A DNA stretch of 62,000 bases from assembly GCF_000003815.2 (NCBI RefSeq), contig NC_049995.1:1538632-1600631 (forward strand), in the 5' to 3' direction. Within the stretch, counting starts at the first letter, position 1. Each line of letters opens with the position of its first letter. Positions 53,757 to 62,000 of the stretch are shown here, piece after piece. The stretch comes from Branchiostoma floridae (taxonomy: Eukaryota > Chordata > Leptocardii > Amphioxiformes > Branchiostomatidae). The notes under the pieces are model-generated. The model saw nothing but the letters and a program-made list of their open reading frames with translations. It searched no databases and was not told the DNA's origin. Made by a program: the position numbers and the translations under genes.

Positions 53757-54758
53757 AGGTTCAAACAAAAAGTAAAATGAGGTTCATCATCGTAGGCCTA
53801 AGGCTGTGTGAAGTTACTCAGTTTGACCGCACCACCATGGGCGGAGGGGCCGACAGGTGGTGCGGGAGGTAGGAACTATTGACACAAAGAAAACAGACAC
53901 AAATAATTATAATGCACGTTATTTTTTCAGACTCAAAGATCAATACGGATTGAAGGGTTGCAGGACCGGCATGCTGAAAGTTCGTATTCTTAATAATGTG
54001 GGTCAAACTTTCCTTAGAAATGGCCTTAGAATTGTAGGGCAAGCCCAATGTTGTTATTGTGTGCAAGTAGCTTGACAAAAAGCTGTGTTTTCATGAAAAT
54101 TTCTGCCTTACCAGTTACCTTTGTAGATTCAGTGCGTTGGCTCTGGTACTCTGGTACTGTTGGGGGGTGGGGGCTGTTCTCTGCCCGGCTCATGGGTGAG
54201 TTCTCTGTGTTCTAGTTCTGGATGTCTGTGGCCTGGGAAGGTTGCTGCATCCTTACACATTCACACAATGCCTTCAAAGTTGCTTGGCTTGGCAAATTAT
54301 CTGGGGTCATTGGGGGAGGAGGCCCATGGGAAATTTTTTTTAGCTTAGGGGTGAAGCTCATGGAAAGAAATGTTGGAGAGGACTCATCAGTAGGGCATGG
54401 AAACATTTATTTATGAAAGTTATGCCACCCTAGGTTCTGACAGCCTTCTCCTTTAAATTTCCTTCTAACTTGTTTCCCCTCAAAGTGCAAAAAAAGGTGT
54501 TTTAGAGGATTTTCCCCCCAGACCTGCCTTGCAATGCCTCGGCCCTTCGGAGCTTCAGTGACATGGTGAAAATATGTGTCACCCTCCAAACCCTGTTTTG
54601 CTATAGTAATACAAATGTCAATAGATTTAGCATAGCCTGCCACAAAAATTTGCCCATCAAAATGCAGAGATTTAGAAATTTATCTGGACCTCCTTTGCAA
54701 GGCTGCACGCTCCACCAGTGCTCACATTTATCAGCACATTCTCCCCAAAATGAACTAG
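53757..54758. other. Intergenic, no gene seen
   Basis: ORFs of 60-86 codons on both strands overlap and lack motifs. G-rich segment near 54157-54175. Confidence 0.45.
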
Positions 54759-55336
54759 TATTTTCTTGAATAAAGTACGCGCTTTTTAAACTTATCAAAA
54801 TTTAAAAGTTGCTACAAGTTGTTACCAAAGTAGGGGTGCGTACTTCATTTGAAGTTATTGCAGGGATAAATGGTGAAAGAGTCTAAAATAGAGCAATGTG
54901 TAGCTACACTTCTAGGAAGGATTCAAAACATACACGTTGGTGTTGTCTTACAAAAAAACATGATTTACATAAGAGTGACAATTGCATATAATCCTTATGA
55001 GTTTGACAATTTGTTCAACAGTTTTTTCCAGTTAGATATGTACTGTACTGGCTTAGTTGTTCAACCAGTTCATTCTCTGTGATTTTTATGAGGTGCAGCA
55101 GGAAGTTTGCAAGTTTATAGAAACAATGACAGTAGGGATGTATGCAGAGTAAACTCGGGAAAATATCATAAATTTGAATTTATCTAGTTCAAGGTCAGTT
55201 CAAAGCTGGTGGAGAAGGGGTGCATACTTTATTTGAGTTTTCTATTTTACCTGTCAGTCCCACAGATCTGTCTAAGACTTGCCCCAAATCAGGGGTGCAT
55301 ACTTTGATTGGGGTGCATACTTTATTCAATAAAATA
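54759..55336. mobile_element. TIR element with 'ttgaataaagta.gc' ends
   Basis: Left end 'tattttcttgaataaagtac' (54759 on) and right end, inverted, 'tattttattgaataaagtat' agree over about 22 bp. Subterminal 'ggggtgcatacttt/gggtgcgtactt' words recur near both ends (54833, 55216, 55290, 55310). A 70-codon ORF inside has no transposase motif. Non-autonomous. Confidence 0.6.
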
Positions 55337-55660
55337 TGGTACTGCTTCCATGAACACTTGCATGCTGTCAAGGAATACATATCTCAACAGTCAACCTTTA
55401 AAAAAATGTTTACGTCTTATCCCAAGAGGTATTTTTCCATTCTTCTTGCATAAATTATATTCAATAACTTTCAAAATTAAATTTAGTTCTTTCCAATGTC
55501 GCAAGTTCAATTAACACATTTTTCAGTAGTTATGTTTTTGGCTAGTTTGTCAACCTTTGCCATCACCTGGCCATGGCTGCAGGCACAAGATTCAGGTCTG
55601 TTGCAGAAAGCAGTTGGCTGTAGCAAATGCTGTGATTTGTCCTACTTCTCAAGAACTGCC
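55337..55660. other. Intergenic, no gene seen
   Basis: AT-rich spacer between two candidate TIR elements, with no recognisable feature. Confidence 0.5.
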
Positions 55661-55674
55661 TACTCTCACCTCTC

Positions 55675-55700
55675 AAATAAACGTACCGGTACGTTTATTT
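55675..55700. repeat. Perfect 26-bp palindrome
   Basis: AAATAAACGTACC followed directly by its exact reverse complement GGTACGTTTATTT, with no loop. It is formed by two head-to-head copies of the subterminal word of the element at 55661-56872. Confidence 0.95.
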
Positions 55701-56204
55701 TTTTCCGCCTCAAAATCCACCCGGTACGTCCTTATTTTAGACGGTACGTTTATTTTTTTTTTTCAAATTGGGGCTTTCTTTAATAACCAGGGACCCAAAA
55801 AATATTGAAAGTTTGGTATTTTCTGCCCATATTTCCGCTGTATTTTTGCTTAATATTCACTATTTTGTTTGTCCCTGCTGCTAGCGCTATGACCCAAACA
55901 TAACTAGGGATGCGTACCGGTACGCAGGACCAGTTCTGGACTTGCAAAAATGTTTCGGTTCAGGTCCAAAAATACCGGAACACAAGTGATTCGGCACTGG
56001 ACTCGTAAAAAAATACATCCTTTTCGTTTTGAACCATCTTTAACCTTCCAAAAATCTTGAAATGTTGCGCTGAACAAAGACGAAAACATCGAGGTCACAT
56101 GCTACACACACAGTCGCTTACTTCCGTAAATTCTCTATCAAAACACAGAAATTAACCACCAACCAAACAAGTTAAAAAGTTACCAATGCTTTTCCACTAT
56201 TTTT

Positions 56205-56295
56205 CACCCGTAGTCAACTTGTTTTAATGTTCCAGCAACGAAAAAATCATTCCAAAACAAAGCATAGCGTTCAATCGGCTCGAAAAGATCCGCCA
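56205..56295 (-). CDS. Short minus-strand ORF at an ATGGCGG site
   Basis: On the minus strand 'ccaacATGGCGGATC' starts at 56295 and encodes MADLFEPIERYALFWNDFFV, then AGTLKQVDYG, before TGA. A donor-like GGGTGAAAAA at the end could make it a first exon. No CRE is nearby and no family is recognised. It lies inside the candidate TIR element at 55661-56872, which weakens the case. Confidence 0.18.
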
Positions 56296-56872
56296 TGTTG
56301 GATTCATCAACTCACGCCGAACCTCGCGGTAATGCGCAAGAGAATCAATATTTTCTGCAGTACCGGTATTTCTCGATAGGGGGCAGTGTCTATGACCTTG
56401 GTTTCTGCAACATTGAAAATAGCACAAGTGGTGAATAAGGTATTCTAAGTTGGAATGTTTCTTCAAAATGTTATTTTGTAACAATGATTATAAAATAAAC
56501 TTCTTTTTTTATTCAGTTTTTATTTTCATTCATTTTTTTACTTTTATTTTAATCTTTGTTGATGGTGTGACACTCAGATAAAGAAAATATGTGCAATAAC
56601 ATAGGAATTATTCTGTTCATTATTTATACAATTAACTGATATGGTAATAAAAAAAAATAACTGATATGGTACTGAGGCATAAATAAATAAAAAGAGCCTA
56701 CCTGCTTATCATCTTCTCTTGGACTGAAGTAGCATGGGCACAGTTTACATGTCAATTTGGTATTTTTCCGGGGGGTACTTTTATTCCAGGGGGTACTTTT
56801 ATTAGATTTTGAAGATTTGTCCGGGGGGTACTTTTATTCCAGGGGGTACTTCTATTTGAGAGTTGAGAGTAA

Positions 56873-59040
56873 AATGCCACAATTCTTTTTCACCCATCAA
56901 TATGTATTTATCTGGATGGATTATGATTTCTAACAAAATGCATTATTTCAGGCCGTTAGCACTTATAAGAGTATTAATGGCCATGGTGTGACCAAGAGTT
57001 CTGCTTCTGCCCCCAATTTTTCACAGGGATGCTCCTAGATTTTTGCTGGTATGCCCAAATTTTGTGGGCTAGGAGTACCATATGCTCATACAAGTGTTAA
57101 AATAAAAAAAGTTAGTCTAGAACCATGCTACATGATAAATCACACAAGTCTCTATATCATCTCCAGGCTTAATCTAGTCTACTAAGAATGCCATGATTCC
57201 GACAACATCAGCCATTTCTTTACATATATATCTTCGATTCTGTGCACTTTTAATTCCTGAGTCAGCTTGACTGTTAAGTTTGAGTCCAATCCAAAAACTT
57301 TCCTACATTGTACAACAATACAAGTCAGAATGGTGGTGTTTTGGTGCCATGGAAGCAGACTGATATCCAGGCTATGATGACCTTTCCATATAGGGCCTCA
57401 GGTGTTGTGTCAACACCCACTTTTGTTGACTTGCCACGTAAGCACAGGCAACAATCAGGTTTCTACAATCTGTTCGTCAACTTGCAGCACGAAGCGTGTT
57501 TTCTGTCTTCATTCTAACAGGTGAGTCAGAGTTATGTGTAATGGCTCATGGACTGCTGAACTCCATGGTACTGAATTAGTCTTCACTCTGTCCAGAAAAA
57601 GTCATGACTTTTGCTGCTGACTTCCATGGCTGTGAAGGGAGTTACAAAATGTATAATTAGTGGCTGTGGAAAGAGGGATATAGGGATATCAGGTCACCAA
57701 CTTAGTACAAGTAAGAGGTTGAGTTACTGTTAATGTTCTTTCCTTTCCTCGTGATATAAGTTTTGAGGCAGCAAAATCTCCCAAACGGCACAAATTCAGA
57801 TGGTAAACAACACAACACTCAAAACATGGCGATAACAAACTGTTTAAGACGGACTTGAACCAAACCATTACGTTTACTGTTGGCAGGGGCATCCTTCCTG
57901 GATTGCAAGAAAAATCAAACTACTACAGTAGTACAAGTTAGGCTTTAAGTTGTCAAGATCAAAGCTTGTAGAATGCACAATTCGAGAACTTAGAAAGGCT
58001 GATCAGAGACCTTGAAAAACGGGTTTTTAATGAGATTATTGTATGCAAAAGGCAGCCGACACACTTCGTCAACAATCATAACAATAGCAAAACAAACTGT
58101 GTGGCTTTTACGGCCGTGGACAGCGCCCCCAAGCCGCAACATACAGTCTGTTTCAAAATGATCCTTTTTCCTCTGAAAATGTAATAAAAACAACATGCAG
58201 TTTCTCACAGCATTGTAACAAAACAGTTGATGACAATTTAGCTCCACAAAATGAATATTTTTTTTCTGCATTTAAGTTAACATAGTGGTACAGAATACAA
58301 GTGTAGTGTAAATCGTTGCTTCCAGGGAAAAAGCAAAAAGTATGTGAAAATAAAATAAATGGGTGCTTATGATAGCCATGACAATGTGAATGTTGTTGTG
58401 GCAACATTTAGCCATAGCTATGAATATAAGAGAAAAGTAGTATCAAAGCTCATCATTTTCCTGTAGTGAAATTTACATGTACTTGATTTGTATATAAATT
58501 TTTGAAAACTTTGATTTTTGTTGTAACAAATGTGCATATTGAGTAAACATTCTGATTAAATTCTGAATAATATTAAGATATTGAGAAAGAAGAATATCCC
58601 TTGAAGTTGTTGCACAATCAAATGAACTTTCAAGTTTCGTCAGTATTTTTGATTATGTTAATTTTATATTAGCTACAAAATATGCCTTGTGGTTTTGCAT
58701 GGTAAGGAAAAACTAACATTAAAGCTACGATATTTCCCTTCAAGTAACCTCAAAATGTCCCATTTTAATTTTCCCTCATATTTTCAAAGGCTTTGCACAG
58801 CGGAAGGGGGGGCGTGTCTAAACAGAATTTTCGAGCTTGGGCCACTTCACTGCATGTAAGCATGGGCAAGCAGTTTTTTAAAACGAAACACAGACTTTTA
58901 TTTCAGATAGATACGTGATGAAGTCAAATGTTTTGGTAGCAGTTTCCCCTATTCATGCAACTTCTGCAACAGATACATTTTATATAGTTAAATGTAGAGT
59001 ATAATCACACCGTGTGTAACATTTCCACCCCCAGTTTAAT
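56873..59040. other. Intergenic, no gene seen
   Basis: AT-rich, unique-looking sequence. ORFs of 60-93 codons on either strand have no motifs, and no long repeats are recognised by eye. Confidence 0.45.
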
Positions 59041-59079
59041 AGACTATCCCAATGACCCCGTATGACCTAGAAGCCGCCA

Positions 59080-59412
59080 CTTTCGTCAGTGTGTGTTGCG
59101 GACCATCGGCGTCAAAATCTGACCAAAGCCGGCCGATTTCTCAACAATTATAATCCATATCGACGTCGCTACATCCTTCAACATTATGAGGTAGTCTGGC
59201 AACATTTTGGAAAAACTATGCGTGCCCGCAGTGGTCATTGGAATCACGACGTGTGCCGGGGTAAAGAGTTTAATCCGATTGTGTGGTCGCGGTCGCAAGT
59301 TTGAGTTTAATCCGATTGTATAAAACTCATGTGAACACATTTTTTTTAATCCGATAGAAAATTTCAATCGGATTCCTTGTTTAACTCACTTGCAATTTTC
59401 TCATGTGAACAG
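59080..59412. repeat. MITE-like remnant with repeated AATCCGAT words
   Basis: 'tttaatccgattgt' occurs at about 59269 and 59305, 'aatccgataga' at about 59348, and the inverted 'caatcggatt' at about 59367, with two 'catgtgaaca' words (59329, 59402). This arrangement suggests the end of a TIR element; boundaries are not resolved. Confidence 0.4.
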
Positions 59413-59414
59413 GG

Positions 59415-59735
59415 TCATAGTTTTGGGTGTGTCTGTGTGTCTGTCTCTGTGTGTGTGTGTGTGTCTGTGTGTCCGGATTTTTGTAACTTGGGCTTAACTC
59501 AAGAACCTCTGGATGGATTATGATGATATTTGGTTTGGAGGTAGGTGTTGGGAAGACAAAGGTCAAGGTCAATTTTGGGCCACCTGGTATATGACCTTGG
59601 TACTGCAGCAGAAATTTGCATTTTTTGGATCTTTTGAACTGAATGTGCTATGGTCTTGCTTTTTGGATGGCAGATAGCTTGTGACCAAGTTGTGACATAA
59701 GGGATATGTGGTGTATATTTGGTCCCCCTAGCAGG
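59415..59735 (+). repeat. Large dispersed repeat family, 5'-part copy
   Basis: A GTGT/CTGT-rich tract (59425-59475) is followed by 'aactcaagaacctctggatg', 'ttttgggccacctggtat', 'ccttggtactgcagcag' and 'gtccccctagcagg'. These match, in order, 34990-35145 within the plus arm. Confidence 0.7.
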
Positions 59736-60542
59736 TTGCCACGAAACATTACTGTATGAATTAGGGCAGGATTGGCCGAATGTCGGAGAGTGATCTGACC
59801 CGCGGCAGGGCTGGGACCGCATTTTGATACGAACTGGGACCGCATTTCATTTCAAAATGCAACGTAAGTCCTCGAATAAAACAGTACGAATCAGCTATTC
59901 GATTTTTTTACCGCACCGCAATCGGCGTGGTCAAAGTACGTTTGAAGTGTTCGATAGAAGCCTGTGTGATACAACCTCGAAGCCTGTGTATGTTATACAA
60001 CTTTTTATCGCCTGGTCCGGAACACCTGTATCGAACGTTATCGCGGCCTAGGTATGACATAAAATTAATGTAGGTACAATGACACAACTCATTCCTTTAG
60101 TTGGTTTTTTGGGGCAAGAAGATCATCAATGTTAGTCTGTGTGAGACAGTGGGTTAAACTCCTGATATTTAACGTTATGCAAGCAAAAATTCGATGAGCT
60201 GCCACAGTGACTGTACTTTTTGTAAAATTTCTGTTAGGTCACGCCAATTTAATTTGTTGGTTCACTGATTTTTTTTAAAGTAAAAATATAGCAAGCAGAC
60301 ATTATAAATGCAACATGCATGAATATGACCATGATTGTCCACTACATGAACTTGAGTGCACCAAGACATAAACCTGGTCCTCTGCCTTTGATTTCATCTT
60401 GATGTTTTTCCAGTTAAGCATTTTTTTTTAATCTGTGAGCCAACATATTAAATTGGTTTGGCCAAATGTTATGGAAAACGGTCATATGACTACGGACGAG
60501 CTATGATTGTAATAATCATCATTGACTTTTTTGCCATTCCAG
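59736..60542. other. Upstream region of the TTPA/TTPAL-like gene
   Basis: A fairly CpG-containing stretch at 59870-60050 ends in 'tatcgcggcctag' before GTATGA, a possible donor for a non-coding first exon spliced to the acceptor at 60542. The rest is AT-rich. No TATA box is evident. The promoter position is not determined. Confidence 0.3.
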
Positions 60543-60644
60543 CCTCCATCATGACCAAAAAACACCAGTTGGGAAGGTAGCTCTGACCTCTGCCCTGTCT
60601 CCCCCCTGTCTCCCCCTGCACCACTGTGAGGACAATCAGCTAAC
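60543..60644 (+). promoter_or_regulatory. 5' UTR of the TTPA/TTPAL-like gene with uORF
   Basis: TTGACTTTTTTGCCATTCCAG ends at 60542 and looks like a 3' splice site, so the UTR may start at 60543. A 9-codon upstream ORF (ATG at 60551, TAG at 60578-60580) precedes the main start by 65 bp and could dampen translation. The 'ccctgtctcccccctgtctc' block is pyrimidine-rich. Confidence 0.4.
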
Positions 60645-61026
60645 ATGGCCGACATCAAGACAGCACCAGAGAAGTATGTCTGCACACTCAGCCCTGCTCT
60701 GCAGAAGAAGGCAGAAACCGAACTGAACGAGAAGTCTGCCTGGAGGGACCGCGACGTCCAAGCGCTGCGGGACATGATTAACGCGCGGCCGGACTTGAAT
60801 GCCCGCACAGATGATGGTTTCCTGCTACGTTTCTTACGGGCGAGGAAGTTTGACTATGATCGTGCCTTCAAACTGTTAGAAAACTATTACCAAGTTAGGG
60901 CCAATACTCCTGAGATCTTTGAGAAATTCCTACCATCAGCAATAACACATGTGCTGGACAAATCTATTGTCACAGTACTGCCAGGCAGGGACAAGGAAGG
61001 AAGGAAGTTGATCGTCTTCAGGCCAG
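60645..61026 (+). CDS. TTPA/TTPAL-like CRAL-TRIO protein, first coding exon
   Basis: The start codon lies in 'aacATGG', a good context, and opens [17 protein letters not shown]. The CRAL-TRIO N-terminal helical segment follows: [13 protein letters not shown] (about residues 33-45), then the hallmark [20 protein letters not shown] (about 56-75) and LLENYY, then the start of the lipid-binding domain ([20 protein letters not shown], about 105-124). It ends RKLIVFRPG with one base left over before GTGAGT. Members of this family bind hydrophobic ligands: TTPA carries alpha-tocopherol and TTPAL is a close relative. The RDVQALRDM and KFDYDRA wording is nearer TTPAL, and KWDP in the next exon nearer TTPA, so the subtype is left open. 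No signal peptide; presumably cytosolic. Confidence 0.9.
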
Positions 61027-61547
61027 GTGAGTTTGAAACATTGCTTGTGGTTAGAAAATGGTAGAAAATGGTAGAATGCTGTTATCATTATTTAGAAACG
61101 ATTAGAAGTATCCAATTCCACACCATGAATATTTCCAACATTTTACAGGACCAGGGAAATATTTATAAAGTTGAAACAGTGTTGAAGTATCAAATGTCCT
61201 AGACATATAATTACAAAACTTTAGTTTGAAATCAGTTCTAAATAATGGCAACAAACATCCGCACAGTTACTTGGAATGGACTCTAACGCCTGGTCCTTTT
61301 CTATAACCACCTCATAAAACCACCTCGTTCACTTTGCTCACTCGGTTGTTTTATTTGGTGGTTATAGCAAAGGACCAGGCGTTATGCCACCATATACACC
61401 TCGGGGCGGGTCATTAGCCCTTAATTACACAACCATTCAGAACTCAATGACATATAATGGCTGATTTGTGCCTGAAAAATGATATTATGAATGATGTCCT
61501 AGCCTGGAGTAAAGTGTGCAATATTTGCTGCCCTCCCACCTGTGTAG
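61027..61547 (+). other. TTPA/TTPAL-like gene, first coding intron
   Basis: The intron is bounded by GTGAGT (61027) and CCCACCTGTGTAG (ending 61547), phase 1. It contains a small foldback element (61284-61384). Confidence 0.85.
61284..61384. mobile_element. ~100-bp foldback MITE in the intron
   Basis: 'taacgcctggtcctttt.tat' and 'aaccacc' on the left are mirrored by 'ggtggttata' and 'aaaggaccaggcgtta' on the right, giving inverted arms of about 28 bp with one mismatch and a short centre. The whole element could fold into a hairpin in the pre-mRNA. Confidence 0.8.
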
Positions 61548-61624
61548 GAAAGTGGGACCCAGCAGCCTGGCCCATCTATGACAATGCCAGAGCACTCATT
61601 CTGTCCATGGAGAAAGTCATAGAG
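61548..61624 (+). CDS. TTPA/TTPAL-like CRAL-TRIO protein, second coding exon
   Basis: Joined to the previous exon (G + GA, Gly), the frame reads KWDPAAWPIYDNARALILSM then EKVIE, up to GAG before GTAAGA (phase 0). The W-(D/I)P...YD..RA..L..EK(V/L)I pattern lies in the CRAL-TRIO core of TTPA and TTPAL, directly after the 'RKLIVFRPG' strand. The remaining exons, including the ligand-pocket floor and the C-terminal HGNN-type helix, are beyond the window. Confidence 0.88.
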
Positions 61625-61737
61625 GTAAGAAACATATAGTGGGTGAAAAGTCAACTTATTTTTATTCTTTTATTGTTGTTAGCAGTTCACCTTGGGCATA
61701 CTATTCTAAAGATTCTCCATATAACAAGCTTTTATAA

Positions 61738-62000
61738 TTCTTCTGTTCCCTGTACTACATGGTGCAGATCTGTACTTGTGTTCCCTGTACTCCATGGTGC
61801 AGATCTGTACTTCTGTTCTCTGTACTCCATGGTGCAGATCTGTACTTGTGTTCCCTGTACTCCATGGTGCAGATCTGTACTTGTGTTCTCTGTACTACAT
61901 GGTGCAGATCTGTACTTCTGTTCCCTGTACTCCATGGTGCAGATCTGTACTTCTGTTCCCTGTACTCCATGGTGCAGATCTGTACTTCTGTTCTCTGTAC
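61738..62000. repeat. 35-bp intronic minisatellite (runs off the window)
   Basis: About 7.5 units of a 35-bp repeat with landmarks 'ccctgtactccatggtgc' and 'agatctgtacttctgtt', differing only at a few positions (tac/tcc, gtg/ctg, ccc/ctc). It lies in the second intron of the TTPA/TTPAL-like gene. Two overlapping minus ORFs with VQ(G/R)T and STDLHH repeats are artefacts. Confidence 0.92.

Larger units (their letters stand above)
55661..56872. mobile_element. Candidate TIR element with 'actctca.ctctcaaata' ends
   Basis: Left end 'tactctcacctctcaaataa' (55661) and right end, inverted, 'ttactctcaactctcaaata' (to about 56872) match. Directly inside each end are repeated 'taaacgtacc/gggggtacttttatt' words: three on the left in a palindrome, four on the right. 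A segment at 55905-55985 resembles 52621-52700. No transposase; about 1.2 kb. Confidence 0.55.

Overview
The window looks like a repeat-rich stretch of an invertebrate deuterostome genome, most probably a lancelet (amphioxus). The evidence is intron-split genes with GT/AG junctions, two CRAL-TRIO (SEC14-like) lipid-transfer genes of the clavesin and TTPA/TTPAL types, a CR1/L2-type LINE, and many TIR elements and satellites. There is no bacterial-style gene organisation. Eight runs of N mark assembly gaps, most of them in or beside tandem repeats. The species call rests on general resemblance, not on a search.

Genes. The left edge (1-4410, + strand) holds the 3' end of a clavesin-like gene. 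One coding exon is at 2201-2406 and the terminal exon is at 4344-4410, separated by an intron that carries a 39/42-bp minisatellite. The right edge (60645-62000, + strand) holds the first two coding exons of a TTPA/TTPAL-like gene. The two genes belong to one protein family, lie head to tail on the same strand, and are separated by about 55 kb of repeats. A Death-domain-like C-terminal exon at 45613-45789 is the only other recognisable host-type coding segment. Two short ORFs next to ATGGCGG/CRE-type promoter signatures (48.3 kb and 51.3 kb) are weak gene-start candidates.

Repeats, left to right. 5.9-24.7 kb is one large satellite domain: a divergent ~195-200-bp unit, then about 64 visible units of a related 185-bp satellite. 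It is interrupted by a 5'-truncated CR1/L2-like LINE (6396-9045) and by a 2.4-kb nested insert (19523-21909) that itself contains another LINE fragment. 25.6-36 kb holds a GTTCCTTTTC minisatellite family, a ~0.85-kb tandem duplication, a ~163-bp tandem repeat, and a widely spaced inverted repeat (about 30.9-32.1 and 34.9-35.9 kb) enclosing a LINE fragment and a TIR element. 38.65-43.88 kb is bounded by CACAGCACGAAA inverted termini with CGGAAAG-rich subterminal regions, and resembles a non-autonomous CACTA-type transposon. Inside it are a LINE tail, a foldback element and a tandem array of ~296-bp MITE-like units joined by perfect palindromes. 43.9-46.7 kb is an old duplication containing an unusually conserved two-hairpin segment. 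47.5-61.4 kb carries a tRNA-like sequence, several MITEs and dispersed repeat copies.

Nothing here is a clearly new biological system. The observations most worth follow-up are the palindrome-joined MITE array, the conserved two-hairpin/ANANNA segment, the CACTA-like compound element, the nested satellite insertion, and the clavesin-TTPA linkage.
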